From Orientallactaga sibirica (Eukaryota; Chordata; Mammalia; Rodentia; Dipodidae), in contig JAEOAD010000603.1 of the NCBI GenBank assembly GCA_036365145.1, forward strand, positions 930,001 through 994,000: a stretch of 64,000 nucleotides of DNA, written 5' to 3'. The notes under the pieces were generated by a model, which worked only from the letters and a program-made list of their open reading frames with translations, had not been told where the DNA came from and did no database searches. This document shows positions 1 through 11,812 of this stretch, in pieces (positions within the stretch are counted from its first letter, which is position 1; each line of letters opens with the position of its first letter). The position numbers and the translations under genes were made by a program.

Positions 1-41
1 CACAGACAAGTGCCTTAACTACTAAGCAATCTCCTCAGTCC
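1..41 (-). mobile_element. B2-superfamily SINE, cut by window edge
   Basis: The tRNA-like head of the window's dominant SINE is seen in reverse complement (tgccttaact...actaagcaat ctcc). Only the 5' end of the element lies inside the window. This family has a tRNA-related head with pol III A/B boxes, a middle with a gatgcac-aaggtggc type core, a CT-rich stretch and an AATAAA-type tail. Confidence 0.7.
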
Positions 42-640
42 TTGAATATTGTTATAATGAATAAATGATGTGTTTGAGTGAATGGATATATTTAGCTTGA
101 TTTAAGTATTTTATGATGTATATATTATTAAATATCTGCAGTATCCTACTGTTAGATACAATTTGTTTCAGGAAAATCTTCAGTGATAAAATGCCCAAAA
201 TAATACAGCTACAAATAATTGGAATGTCAAATTTTGATTTTTTAACATTGTAAAATCATAATTAGTTTTGCTTTATGGAAAAAGAAAAAGCTTGCCAAAA
301 ATAAGAAATTGTCCAAATGAGTAAGGCATGTAGTCATTACAATTGAAGCTGAAGGTAGTCTAAACTGTCATTAAGCCCAGACATTTGTGGTCATAATTAC
401 AGCAACATCTTGGAGAATTTACAGATATCCAATGACAAATGGATAAACATTTTGAAATGTAATTATGTAGATACTATGCCACAATTAATAAAACACCTAA
501 CAAAATTAGAGTCAACAGTAAGAATGAATCAAACTAATATAATATCAATAAACAGGATCAAGACACCAAGAAGTACTACATTATTCTTTATTAATGTTAA
601 ATTTCAAAAACTATCAAAACTATTGCTTTTGTTTTTGTTT
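42..640. other. AT-rich sequence, nothing recognised
   Basis: No repeat or gene is recognised. The short open frame at 410-679 runs into the B1 that follows and shows no domain, so it is read as chance. Confidence 0.5.
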
Positions 641-757
641 TATTTTATCAAGGTAGGGTTTCATTCTAGCCCAAGCTGACCTGGAACTCATTCTGTCATC
701 TGACACTGGTCTAAAACTCATGGCAATCCTCCTACCTCTGCCGCCCAAGAGTCAAGA
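640..757 (-). mobile_element. B1 SINE (7SL-derived), reverse strand
   Basis: The stretch aaggtagggtttcattctag, then ctgacctggaactca and cctcctacctctgccgccca, is the reverse complement of a B1 body. Its 3' side is short and it carries scattered substitutions, so it is old. Confidence 0.75.
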
Positions 758-1344
758 TAGTGGTTAGTTACATCTAGAGAAGAGAGAAGAGTTGATAACA
801 ACATATGAGAGGAACAAGGATTATCCTGAGGTTCTAACCAAGTTCTTCTGTTGGGAAATGATAAACTTTGTGGAATGGATTTGAAAGACATATGCTTTTC
901 TCTATATATGCTCTATATCAATATGAATAAATGAAAATATAACTTTCTTTTGTGCATCAAATACAAATATTAAAATGTGAATCATTTTAAAATGTCAAAT
1001 ATACTCATAAGAAAATGAAACAACCTAGTAAACATCCATAGGTCATATTTTCACCAGAAGTTGAGAACATTCAAACCTTATGATAAAGTCCAGGGTGGCC
1101 TGGAACATGGTTTAGAAGGAGATTAAGGCATTATTGATAAGAATGTAAATTTGTGAAATTTGCTTAGCAACTGCTACCAAATTAAAGTACCTATTTTTAA
1201 ATTAAAGTTTAATCTCCAGAGATTCTTTTTTTCCTGTGGATATAGAAACACAATTCCTATATTCTTTCGTACATTATATTATGTATTTAATTGTTGTGTG
1301 TAAAATATCCTAGATTCTTTTAAAATTGTCAAAGTCAATGATAT

Positions 1345-1566
1345 TATTTTTATTTTTTTATTTGACAGAGAAAGGGAGAGAGAGAGAGAGAGAGAGGGAA
1401 AGAAAGAAAGAGAGAATGGGCACACCAGGGCCTCCAGCCACTGCAAACGAACTACAGAGCCATGCACCGCCTTGTGCACCTGGCTAACGTGGGTCCTGGG
1501 AATTGAATCTGGGACCTTTGGCTTTGCAGGCAAATGCCTTAGCTGCTAAGCCATCCCTCCAGTCCC
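1345..1566 (-). mobile_element. B2-superfamily SINE, reverse strand
   Basis: The element is complete. The T-rich end (complement of the A tail) is followed by a (GA)n tract, the body (gggcacaccagggcctccagc, cacctggctaacgtgggtcc) and the tRNA-like head ending gctaagccatccctccag. A 'CDS' read across 1279-1533 on the minus strand is only this SINE. Confidence 0.85.
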
Positions 1567-2557
1567 AAATCAATGAGTTTAGATACATATGTACAGATAT
1601 CAAAATGTTATCAATTACATGTCATCAAGCACTTATTTATATATAGACAAAATATGAATTCATGCTTATGTTTTTACAGTAACTCATGAATACATACAGA
1701 GAGCAAGGAGAGAGGAAAGAGGACTCCAGAAAGATACAAAGAAACCCACAGAAATATTTTTGCATAAGTTGATTACTGTATTTATATAGAGAGGAAAAGG
1801 CTTAATTTGTACCATTTACACTTTTGACACATGAAGATCTTTTATGTAGTTCATTCACTACTTTTAAATTTAATTTCAAAAGTATGCTAGCCACCCTGAA
1901 ATAATATTTACATAGCTTATGATTTTTTTGAAAAATCATACTTTGTACTTGAGCATTGATCCACAAATTCTTGATTCATAATCATGAAAACTTCAATGAA
2001 AAACTAAAAACCAAGAAATTATATAATGGATGTTTTAAATACACATTTTCATAAAGGAAGGATTAGATATATAACAATGTTAGTTTTTGTTGGGTATTTG
2101 TTATAAAATATTTATGCTATCAATGTTTTCCAGATTATATGAAGTAAAATGCTTCCCATGATTTCCACAAATGTAAAAGAAATAAACATTCTTTATTTTA
2201 TATATTTTAGGGTATGTATTTTTGCCATTTACAAATTATACTTTTATAGAAAGCATTAACATTGACTACACAAACAAGGTGATCTTCAGTTAAATCAAAC
2301 AAACCAAATTTTCATTCAACTTTAAATTAATTCAATTTTGTATATTAGGTGAATAAATTTATTTATAAATATATTTCAAATATAATATATATATTCAAGA
2401 TGAACTAACATTCAGCTGCCTTAAAATTTACTGTTTTAGTGATTAGATGTTTGACTTTCTATAAAATTCATTTCATGCACTTGGCATTTTTGGACTTTTA
2501 TTTTTAACCTTGCTCCTAACACAATGGTGTTTTCCGTAATACGGTTTTAAGCAAGCA
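1567..2557. other. AT-rich sequence, nothing recognised
   Basis: About 1 kb of AT-rich DNA without a clear repeat, RNA gene or long open frame. Confidence 0.5.
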
Positions 2558-2862
2558 TCAGTGAGTTAATATCTTTGATAAACTGTATACAATGCTATTT
2601 TCCTGAATATTTAAGGTTTTGGTATATACTCTCAAAAATTTCTGGAAATGAGGCAATCCTTCTTTGTTTTGGTATTGGCACCAGCACAGTAATACATATC
2701 CTGCAAAAGTCTGAGGGAATGGCTTTCTCTTGGGGTGAGAGCTGTCACTCATCCATTCAAGCTTCAGAAATGCCTCAGCTTCCTTTGTTCTGCAAACGGC
2801 TTTCTGGAACCACTGCACAGTATGTCAAGACAGGCAAAACCTTTATCAGTACTTCCTTTTGA
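2558..2862. other. Less AT-rich segment, open on both strands, unidentified
   Basis: The segment is less AT-rich than its flanks. It is open for about 95 codons on the plus strand (2575-2862) and for about 88 codons between stops on the minus strand. The minus reading is rich in K, E, F and Q, with aromatic clusters (for example GYVLLCWCQYQNKEGL), which looks more protein-like than the plus reading. There is no initiator ATG at the 5' end of the minus frame, no recognised domain and no poly(A) tail. It could be a fragment of an old processed pseudogene, a conserved exon or chance. I do not recognise the protein. Confidence 0.25.
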
Positions 2863-3346
2863 AACTGTCACTGAACTGCAAGGGCCTAAAGAGTGATAAG
2901 CATTAATAATACCCTGTCTCTTTTATCCCCCTGCCTCTTAGCCTTATTGCTATATTCTTTATCTAAATGTGGGCTTTACAGTCCAGACAAACACAATGCT
3001 TGCCTTCAAAAGCAGTACTTAACCTATCTTATAGAACTGTGTATGATTTCTCTAATCACTTATTTTCTAAAATAATTGATACATTCCTACAAATTACCTA
3101 GGTCTTTAATTGGAAGCATATCATTTATGAACCTTATTATGTTCAAGGAGAAGTTTGTACTCTATAGCATTACCTTTGCCACCTTATTTGAAGGAAGCAT
3201 GCACACCTGCATATGGACATTAACTCTTAAGCACTTAATGGTAACTGGAAATTAATTGTCATCTATGGGTAGAAAAATATGTTTTGAGGGTTTTTTGATC
3301 TGTTACATAGGAAATTTCAAAATTGTAACTTCTTTTTGTCTTTCTA
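2863..3346. other. AT-rich sequence, nothing recognised
   Basis: No gene or clear repeat is seen. Confidence 0.5.
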
Positions 3347-3425
3347 TTGGGTGGTACTGTGGACTGAACACAGGGTCTTATGTATGCTAGGCAGTCATTC
3401 TACTATTGAGCTATATTTCCAACCC
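3347..3425 (-). mobile_element. ID-like SINE fragment, reverse strand
   Basis: The pattern cacagggtcttatgtatgct aggcag...ctattgagctatatttccaaccca is the complement of the ID (BC1/tRNA-Ala-type) consensus, ggctggggatgtagctcagt followed by the aagggccctgggttc type B-box. It is diverged and has no clear A tail. Confidence 0.6.
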
Positions 3426-3741
3426 AGATTTTTTTGTTGTCAGTATATTTTTTTTAAAAAATTACTGGGAAGTTTAATATATGAACAGATTGCCAGTTAT
3501 CCTCTTATGTTACCTCTCCACTGATCCCATTCTACTGAGGACCATACTCAGTGGGGTATTGTAGTCACTATGGGATAATACAGTTTATATTTTAGTTACC
3601 TTAAATGTTGAAGTCATATATATTATAATTAACTATAATAATGCCACTTAGTACATGAAATTGAAAAATAAACAAGTAACACCATTTCATTTTTCATACA
3701 CTTAAAAATTAAAGGCTTGGTTTAATAGAATTATTTTTGTT

Positions 3742-3968
3742 TTAAAAATATTTTATTTTTCTTTCTTTATTAGAGAAGAGAGGCAGATAGAGAGAGAGAG
3801 AGAGATTGAGAAAGAGAGGATGAGCACACCAGAGCCTCTAGCCACTACAAATAAACTCCAGATGCATTCACCACCCTGTGCATCTGGCTTATGTGGGTAC
3901 TGGGGATCAAATCTGGATCTTTAGGCTTTTCAATCAAACACCTTAATTTCTAGGTCATCTCTCTAGCC
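3742..3968 (-). mobile_element. B2-superfamily SINE, reverse strand
   Basis: The T-rich tail, (GA)n tract, core (accctgtgcatctggcttat) and tRNA-like head (taggtcatctctctagcc) are all present. Substitutions are frequent, so this is an older copy. Confidence 0.8.
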
Positions 3969-3984
3969 GTTGACAGTTTTTACT

Positions 3985-4166
3985 AATCTTTATTTAAGTA
4001 TGTGTGTGTGTGGAAGGGTGGACACCAGGAGTTTTTGCCAAAGCAAAGGAACACTAGACCCTTGCATCAGTTTTATGTTTGGCTTATGTGGGTGATTTGG
4101 GAATTAAACTGGGCCTGCAGGCTTTGCAAGCAAGCACCTTTAACTATGGGACAGCTTTCCAGTCCC
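3985..4166 (-). mobile_element. Diverged B2-superfamily SINE, reverse strand
   Basis: Only the core (tttggcttatgtgggtga) and head (ggctttgcaagcaagcacct, cagctttccagtcc) are readable. The CT-rich part is replaced by a short TG run. It lies directly next to the previous SINE in the same orientation. Confidence 0.65.
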
Positions 4167-4377
4167 ATATATAGAGTTGTCATTGAAATAAACAAAAGAT
4201 TGGCTATAAGGCTCTCTATTTCGGTTTCTCAATTATATGGCACATGATAAAAATATAATCAAACAAAACTACTAATTTTAAGTAGGCTTTAAAACATCAT
4301 GTTTTTCTGGGCTAAGCTTTTATAGATTTATCCATTTAGAAATCCTTTGATGGATGTGTACTTTGAAATTGTTTAGA

Positions 4378-4380
<3 letters not shown>

Positions 4381-4416
<36 letters not shown>

Positions 4417-4432
4417 ACGCGCAATTGCATGT
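4381..4432. repeat. (TG)n microsatellite
   Basis: A nearly uninterrupted TG dinucleotide run of about 36 bases, ending in gcacgcgc. It is likely length-polymorphic. Confidence 0.9.
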
Positions 4433-4559
4433 TACAGAAACAGTACTATTTTGTCCACTTGGTAGTAATCTTAAGAAGTGAACAGATTTTTTTCCCTGAA
4501 CTCTCTTTGTCCTGAATCACAATTGATTAGCAGATATTAAATGTCTTTACCTGGGGAGA

Positions 4560-4960
4560 TAAGAACAAATGTCAATTTAGCCCACAGAAGCACTGAGGAA
4601 AAAGAAATGATTCCACTCAAATCCAGCCTGGGAGTTTACTGGTGTTACAGGAGCATAGGTGACTCAAAGGCATTTGCCTCTCTGAAAACTTCAATCCAGC
4701 ATGGGTGATGACTTCCTACTGGTCTGTCCCTGGAGCTTCTGCCCAACTTGCAGACAGCTCTGCTGGCCAGAAACTCTGCTCTTCAGTTATTGTGCCTCAT
4801 AGCCTGTGATATCCTCCTGTGAATCTTGTAAGTTTATAAGATTTCTGATCCTTGCAAATTTTGTTAGCTTCCTGAGTCCTAGGAGCTTCTCTCCTCTTAG
4901 AGGGAGGGAATGTTTCAGTTCTGAGGAAAGGGCTGAGCAACAGTAACAATATGCTCTTAG
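4560..4960. other. Possible old interspersed repeat, unclassified
   Basis: This block (agcctgggagtttactggtg, cttctgcccaacttgcagac, gagcttctctcctcttagag) has higher GC and a composition unlike its flanks. It resembles rodent medium-copy interspersed repeats that I have seen but cannot name. No coding capacity is visible. Confidence 0.3.
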
Positions 4961-5904
4961 ATGTCCTTAATATCTTCCTATGTATTTACTTCAGTTAAAC
5001 CTGACAAAGAAAAGTCCCTCAGATAAATACTGAAATTAAAATGTATGATTACTAAAATTGTAAAATTGCAAGAATATATTTCACAATGTCATTAGCTTTA
5101 GAAATATGAATCACTATCTATTCTTATGCCACAAACTCAATTCTGTCTGGGCTTTACAAAATTGGGTAATTCTTCCTCCTTCCCTTCAGAACGCGAAGCT
5201 TTACTTTCTTCCTTAAGCCCACATTTTTCATTCACTTTCAGAAAAATTTCTTGTCTCTTGGTTAATGACAAAAATCATGAGTACAATCATTTCTATGAGC
5301 TTTCTGCCTCACCCACATATGTATACACAATATTTGTCTTAATTGCTAGTCTGGATGAGGAATCATTGTTTGTCCTGACCAAGGAATGCCATTCAATCAG
5401 CTATCAATGTTATCCTATCAGAAAGTCTCTTGCAGTTTGACAAAATCTTGTAATCTTCTTTATGATTCACAATCTGCCATTGTGTCCCTTATTATGCAAA
5501 AAAATCTTCCTCATTCTATTAAAAAATGTAACAGGTATCTGTTGCTTGTTTTCATATTTAATACTTACATCCAACTCATTTAAATCTATTTTTAAACCCA
5601 GCAACTTCAAACTACTCTTGATATGGTTAGCAAGGATCTCCTCTTCCTTTCATGTATGTAGATCTTGTAACCTCTGTAGAGGCATTTAACAAAATCAGAT
5701 CCAAAAGGACAATTTCCTTCCTTCTTATGTATATTTTAAATAGATGTGAATTTTCAAAGAATAATTTTAACTTTGAGGTATATATTTGATGATTTTTTCA
5801 TAATTTTTATTAAATTTTTGTGGGGGTGTGTGTAAATGTGTTTCTTTTTTCAAATTTTTAATGTTTTATTGGCGGATGTTAATTATATGTAACAAAAGGT
5901 TTTA
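4961..5904. other. AT-rich sequence, nothing recognised
   Basis: A 104-codon plus-strand frame at 5126-5440 overlaps two further small frames. It has no recognisable domain and no splice or promoter context, so I treat it as chance. Confidence 0.45.
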
Positions 5905-7300
5905 TTAATTTTACAATGTATTTTTTAAATTTATTTTTATTAGATATGAACATAGTATGTAAACAACACATGTTGGTACCATTGTTTCCCTCATCCCTGC
6001 CCTTTTTCTGAAGAGGCCCTCCTCTTTGGGGATGCTGGTCAACCCCATGGGGATTGTGGATCATGCATTTTAGGGACAGCATTCAGTTATGGGGAGAGGG
6101 AATGCCTCAGTGCATAATGTCCCAATTTGTGGCTCTAACAATCTTTCCTCCCCTCTTCCACAAAATTCCATGAGCCATGTTGGGTGCATTTTAAACCTAC
6201 TTCAGTTGATGGGCTCTTAGGAGCCTCTGGATCTCTGCTTTGTAAGTGTTGAGTGTCCTTGGTGTCTATCTCCCTCACCCTTGTGCTGATGTCAGGTTCC
6301 TGAGAAAGCAGCACTCTCTCTCATTTCCCAAATTACTCTGTGGTTTCATTTGGGGCTCGGGTGAAGTGTGCTGGGTTATTTATCTCCTCAAGTCCTGCTC
6401 CCATCTGAAAAAGAGAAGGAGAATCTCCAATGGAGAGTGAAGTCAGCACCAGTTAAATGGGATATCCATTATTAATTTAGAGACAATTTAAAGGGTGTAG
6501 AGCCTGTTATAGCCCAAGATTAGTGGGAGCTTGATATTGGAAATAAAAATTATTATCTGGATATGAATCTGACTTGTTTCATTGTTCTAAATATGGTTTC
6601 CTTTTCACTTAGTGGATCCCTTAGCCAATCCAAAACAGTTGGTTATCCACCATAGCTGTGTTCCACTATTGCACTTGTGTGAGCATCATGTCAGGTTGTT
6701 TGCTTCTGAGTTGCTCAGATTATGAGTTGCTTGGACTGTTGTTGACCACTTTCCCGAGTAGCTCATGTAGTGCCTTCCAGCCCTAGATGGGCTGTCTGGG
6801 GACTAGTTCTCATCCAGATTTCAAGCAGGGCTTTCCATGGTCCATGCCAACAGCCTATGGTGTCTTCAGCAATAGGGTCTTACCATTAACCTCGGGTGGG
6901 TAATCAAGTGCTCTGACAGTAGTCTGTTTGTTTTTTTTGGGAGACCTTGTAGATCTCTGATCAGCAGCTCATTGTTGATGTTACCTTGTACCTTGGTACA
7001 GGGAATTACAGGCGAGCACCAAGGGAAAAGAAAAAGACAGGAAAAAAAGAGAAACAGGGAAAATTTAAGGTTAGGCTTCATCTCACTCTCTCTAGGGCCC
7101 TTCAATTCAGGTGCTCCCCCAAAAGTCCTTTTAGTCTAACATCCAGGATATAGGTTTCTATGGTACCAGTTCAATTTGGGTTCAGTTTGTGTCCTTCCCC
7201 CCACTTTCCCCTTCTCCCAAGTTGTACCCTCCCTATTGTCCAAGCCTAAAGATGTGGTTCAGGTATATCAGCAAATCAGGCTGATCCAGGTTGGGAACCA
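5905..7300 (-). mobile_element. Old L1 no. 1: 3' UTR
   Basis: The left border (T-rich, then gaacatagtatgtaaacaac) matches the separate L1 3' UTR fragment at 56,870-57,250: the blocks ccctcatccctgcc, ccatggggattgtgg, cataatgtccc and ggctcttaggagcctc are shared, and both lie on the minus strand. ORF2 remains follow at higher coordinates, as expected for a minus-strand L1. The right limit is approximate. This L1 continues, with interruptions, to about 24.9 kb. Confidence 0.75.
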
Positions 7301-8695
7301 CAGATGAGTGAGACCATGCAACAATTGTCTTTCTGTGATTGTGTGAGTTCACGTATTATGATCTGTTCCAAGTTCAACTGTTTTTCCACAAATTTCATTG
7401 TGTCATTTTTTTATTACTACTGAGTAGAAATCCATCAAGTCAATATACCACATCTTGGTTATCCATTTGTCCAATGATGGGCATCTGGCTCATTTCCAGT
7501 TCTTAGCTATTATGAATTGAGCAACTATGAACATGGTTGAGTAAACATCTCTGAACTGAGGTGTGGAGCTTTTAGGGTAAATGCCCAGTAAGGGAATGAC
7601 AGGGTTTGTTGGTAACTCTATATTCATCTGTTTCAGGACTCACCATATTGATTTCCATAATGGTTGTACCAGCTTACATTCCCACCAACAGTGAATGAGT
7701 GTTCCTGTTTCTCCACATCCTCACCAACACTTGTTTTCTTAGATTTTTTAATGTTTGCTATTCTTACTGGGATAAGGTGGAATCTCATAGTTGTTTTAAT
7801 TTGCATTTCCCTAATGCTTAGGGATGTTAAACATTTTCTTATGTGTGTGTTAGCCATTTTTAATTCATTCTCTGAGAACTCCCTATTCAGTTATCTGCCC
7901 CACTTTTGGAGTGGGATGTTTGATTGTTTAGGATTTTGAATTTGTTGTATACTCTAGATATTAATCTTCTGTCAATGGTATAGTTGGCAAAGATTTTCTT
8001 CCATTCAATGGGTAATCTATTGGCTCTGCTTATGGTATTTTTGTCAGTGCAAAAGCATTTAGCTTCATAAAATCCCATTGGTTGAGGGCTTGTTTAAATT
8101 ACTGGACTACTGGAGTTTTCCTCAGGAAGCCTTTACCCAGTCCTATATTGTGGAGTGTGCCTCCTATTTTTTTTCCCAGTAGTTTAAGAGTTTCAGGTTT
8201 TATATTGAGGTGTTTAATGTATTTGGACTTCATTTTTGTATATGGAGAAATGGGTGGGTCTAATTTCATTTTTCTACATATGGTCATCCAATTTGTCCAA
8301 CACTATTTGTTGAAGATGCTGTCTTTTCTCCACTATACATTATTAACACCTTTCTCAAAGGTCAAGTAACTGTATTTACTTGACCGAAGGCCTGGGTCCT
8401 CAGTTCTGTTCCATTGGTCTATGTTTCTGTTTTCATTACAGTACTATACTGTTTTTGTTACTATGGCTTTGTAATATACCTTTAGATTGGGTATGGTGAT
8501 ACCTCCAGAGGGTTTGGATATCTGAGGCCTACTTCCATATGAATTTTTAAATCATTTTTTAACTCTCTGGAAAGAACGATCCTGGTAATTTAATTGGTAT
8601 TGCATTAAATCTGCATATTGATTTTGGGAGAATTGCCATTTTCACAATATTAATTCTACCTATCCAGGAGCATGGGAGGTTTTTCTATCTTCTCA
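7300..8695 (-). pseudogene. Old L1 no. 1: ORF2 C-terminal part
   Basis: The minus-strand translation at 7633-7857 reads [20 protein letters not shown], matching the L1 ORF2 C-terminal region (compare [20 protein letters not shown] in the younger L1 at 40,871-41,476). Further ORF2 sequence runs through 7887-8287 in shifting frames. Many stops and frameshifts are present. The sequence aligns by eye with 40,900-42,300, so no large deletion is evident. It is a dead L1 remnant with no function to infer. Confidence 0.8.
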
Positions 8696-8697
8696 CA

Positions 8698-8713
8698 TAC
8701 TCCTTGGTTTCTT

Positions 8714-8758
<45 letters not shown>

Positions 8759-8998
8759 GAGAGAGACACAGAGAGAGACAGAGATAAAGGGAGAGGGAGG
8801 CTAATAGAGATGGGCGCACCAGCAGCCTCTCAGCCGCTGCAAATGAACTCCAAATGCATGTGCCCCCTTGTGGTCAAGTGCAGCATTGCGCCCTTGTGTC
8901 ACTGCATCTGGCTAAAGGTGGGATGTGGAGATTGGAACCGGTGTTCTTAGGCTTAGATGGCAGACGCCTTAACCACTAAGCCATCTCTCCAGCCCCTT
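8698..8998 (-). mobile_element. B2-superfamily SINE (long form) with long T run
   Basis: A T run of about 57 bases (complement of a young poly(A) tail) precedes a long-form SINE. Its middle carries the insert gtggtcaagtgcagcattgc, absent from the short form, and it ends ccatctctccagcccc. It is inserted in L1 ORF2, and L1 sequence resumes at about 8999. The long homopolymer suggests a recent insertion. A CTCF-like core lies at 8860-8873 on the minus strand. Confidence 0.85.
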
Positions 8999-9346
8999 CA
9001 GTTTGTTTTTCAATGTTTTCATTATATATGTCTTTCACATCCTTGGTTAGTGTTATTCCAAGGTATTTAATTTTTTCATTGCTACTAAAATGGGACAGCA
9101 TCACTGATTTCTTTCTCTGTGTATTCTTTCCTTTGCATATAGAAAAGCTACTGATTTTTATGCATTGATTTTGTATCCTGACACTTTACTGAAGGAATTA
9201 ATCATTAATTTTGAAATGGAGACTTTTTGGTAACTTTGATCATGTCATCTATAAACAGGGCTAACGACGTCTTCCTTTCCAATATGAATCGCTTTTATTT
9301 CTTTCTCCTGTCTTATTTCTGGGGCTAATATTTCTGGTACTACTTT
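8999..9346 (-). pseudogene. Old L1 no. 1: ORF2 reverse-transcriptase part
   Basis: The sequence continues the ORF2 alignment with the younger L1 around 42,350-42,695 (agaaaagctactgatttt, catcta...aacagggctaa, cttatttctggggctaat). It stops sharply at the LTR start at 9347. Confidence 0.7.
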
Positions 9347-9700
9347 TGTGCTGGTTTGATTCACGTGTCCCCCATAAATTTAGGCGTTCTGAATTCTAGG
9401 TTCCCAGCTGATGGAGATTTAGGAATTAAGGCCTCTTGGAAGCAGTGTATTGTTGGAGGTGAGCTTATGGGTATTATAGCGAGCTTCCCCTTGCTATTGT
9501 TTGGCACACTCTCCTGTTGCTATTGTCTACCTTATGTTGACCAGGGGCTAATGTCCACCCTCTGGTCATGCCATTGTTTTATCCTGCCATTGTGGAGCTT
9601 TCACTCAAGCCTCTAAGCCAAAAGGAACCTTTTTCTCCCACAAGTTCCTCTTGGTCAAGTATTTTCTGGCAGCAATGTGAACCTGACTGCAATGGTAATG
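9347..9700 (+). mobile_element. MaLR-type (class III) provirus: 5' LTR
   Basis: The LTR starts TGTGCTGGTTTGATTCACGT, an ERVL-MaLR style 5' end, and runs to just before a primer-binding site. The same start with substitutions recurs at 10,828 (tgtggtgggttgattcaggt), marking the paired 3' LTR. It interrupts L1 ORF2. Confidence 0.75.
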
Positions 9701-9701
9701 T

Positions 9702-9719
9702 TGGTACCAAGAGCGGCAT
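9702..9719 (+). promoter_or_regulatory. Primer-binding site, tRNA-Leu-like
   Basis: TGGTACCAAGAGCGGCAT lies directly after the 5' LTR. It starts TGG and resembles the complement of a tRNA-Leu 3' end, the primer that names the ERVL class. The match is imperfect and the assignment is by eye. Confidence 0.5.
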
Positions 9720-10827
9720 TGCTGCTAGACACCTGACTGTGTGGTTTTGGCCTTTTGGAAGTGATTTTCAAGAAGAATGTGGAAGTATTTGAAACTGTGG
9801 ACTAAGAGACACTTTGCAGTTCAGTAAGTACAGCTTGATGGATTCTTCAGGTCAGAGTTGCAAGACCTGAATGCAGTAAGAACTATGGAGTGTGTGGTTT
9901 GGCTTATAAGGGTGAAATGGAGTGTTGTCTGGACTGTGCTAGAAGAAGTTTGTGTGAGAGACTTGCTGTTATCCCCATGTCCTGAGAAGTTGTGCAGTGT
10001 TGCATTGCATACAAATGGACTGGTGTGAGCAGAGGGATATGGCACAGAAATGAGATATTTGGGCTGAAACTTCTACCCCTCCAGGTGCAATTATATGAGA
10101 CATCATACCCTTTGAGATTGGGCCAGCTGACTACACTGGGGCAACAGGAAGAATTTGGACTCTTGAAGGAGTCTGAGTGCTCAAGGATTGTCCTGTTCTT
10201 CAAAGTCTGCCTTATTCTCCTCTGGATTAACAAATTGGCATCCAACCTGGTAATATGGGGTGTAAGAAATGCAGGAAAGAAAGGGTAATTGAGTTTTCAA
10301 TGTAGTCTTGTGTTTTGGAAGTGTGAAGCAGGTTTGCTGGATGCATGGAGACCTGATGGAGCCATAAGGATGAACCGTGCCTTGCAGTGGAGACCCAGTG
10401 GAGCTGCCAGGACCATGAGATGCTACCAAGGAGAGTAGCCTAGATGGAGGGGCAAAATTACAACTTCAGAGACTTGTTGCTGGTTATGATTACTGGACTT
10501 AGAAACTTGTTGCTGGCTAGAGTTGATCTTGGAGCTATGGAGTTTGATGTTTGGTTGTTTTAAATCTCGTATTGGTTGAATATTTCTGTGCTATACCTAA
10601 TGCCATCTTTTGCACTTGTAATGTTCTGTGTCATTATGGCTTTTGGGTGGAATTTTAAAATTTATTCTTTTGGTATTATGGCCTAGTGAAAGACCTTGGA
10701 TTATGGTGATGTATGAACAGCCTTACAATTGATAAAAAAAAAAAAGTGGGGACTTTGAAAGTTGGACTGAATGCATTGCATTTTACATCATGGATGTTTA
10801 ACAGTTTTATGGGGGCCATGGGTGGAT
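9720..10827 (+). mobile_element. MaLR-type provirus: internal region
   Basis: The stretch of about 1.1 kb between the two LTRs has no gag, protease or polymerase coding. Small open frames on both strands show no domain. This short non-coding interior is the usual organisation of non-autonomous MaLR elements, which depend on ERVL proteins. An A run at about 10,734 precedes the 3' LTR. Confidence 0.65.
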
Positions 10828-11077
10828 TGTGGTGGGTTGATTCAGGTGTCCCCATAAACATAGGTGTTATGAATGGTACGTTTCCAGCTGATGAAGATTT
10901 GGTAATTAATACCTCTTACAGGCAGTGTAATGTTGGGGGTGGGCTTACAGCTGTTATACTCAGCTCTCCCTTGCTAGTGTTTGGCACATTCTACTGCTCA
11001 TATTGTTCACCTTATATTGGTCAGGTAGTGGTGCCCACCCTCTGTTCATGCCATCGTTTTCCCCTGCCATTGTGGAG
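10828..11077 (+). mobile_element. MaLR-type provirus: 3' LTR, truncated
   Basis: It aligns with the first 250 or so bases of the 5' LTR (gtgttatgaatg..., tttccagctgatg, gcttacagctgttat, tgccattgtggag) and then breaks off abruptly at 11,077. A class II LTR starts at the next base. The rest of this LTR is missing. Confidence 0.75.
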
Positions 11078-11792
11078 AGTTGGGCATTGTTAAACATGGG
11101 CTGGGATTGAAAGGAAGCTGGCTGGGCTGAGCTGTTGGACATGGCTGGGGACCTTGGACTGTGGGAACTGCAGCTGGCCTTATCATCAGCAACCCACTCT
11201 GGCAATAGAGCTGGCCCTACCTGCCCTCAAGGTTGTAGTGTGCCCTATCTTTGCCCAGAGTAGGCAGAACTGGTGGCCCCTCCCCTATCCCCAAAGCACC
11301 TGACCATTCCATAGTCAGATTTTGCCCCCTGCCACACACAGTTCCTGACCTTGTGGCTATCTGTGCAAGAGACCCTTCTAAACAGTCTCCCTGCAGCTAT
11401 AGCCATGCAATATGTGGCTGAAGTCACATAGCTTTTCCCACCATTTTTGTTATCTCCCTTGCAACTCTGAAGTCACATAGCTTTTCCTGCCACTTCTGTT
11501 ATCTCCCTTGCAGTGTCTCCCTTGCAACTTCTGCCTTCCAAAGCCAGCCAATTAGATAACCCATAAACCTATATATGCACCTTATAGTCTTTATATGCCT
11601 TCTCAACCTTTCTCAAGTGTTTATAAACCCACTCCCCTTTTGAATAAATGAGAGCATGCTATCCATCAGTCCATCTCCAGGGTGGTTCATTGCCCATCTC
11701 AGTCAACTACTTTAAGACCATGCTTCTCTTGAGCTCCTCTTGCACCCGGGATGTCGGTGGCTAACGACCCCCAGGAACAGAAATAACCCACA
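11078..11792 (+). mobile_element. Class II (ERVK-like) 5' LTR
   Basis: This 715 bp LTR aligns along its length with the solo LTR at 49,495-50,178 (start agttgggcattg against tgttgggctttg; end aacccaca against agccccata). It has a TATA-like cctatatatgc near 11,570 and AATAAA at 11,643-11,648, then a C/T-rich U5. The first base of the expected TG is mutated. It is followed by a lysine-type primer site, so it is a 5' LTR in plus orientation. Confidence 0.8.
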
Positions 11793-11794
11793 TC

Positions 11795-11812
11795 TGGTGC
11801 CCGAAAAGGGAC
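11795..11812 (+). promoter_or_regulatory. Primer-binding site, tRNA-Lys-like
   Basis: TGGTGCCCGAAAAGGGAC lies two bases after the LTR. It differs at two positions from the tRNA-Lys type site common in class II retroviruses. This supports the class II assignment. Confidence 0.65.

Noticed and set aside
5126..5440. 104-codon plus-strand frame as a gene
   Set aside because: No domain, no splice or promoter context, and overlapping frames of similar quality. It fits chance in this sequence.
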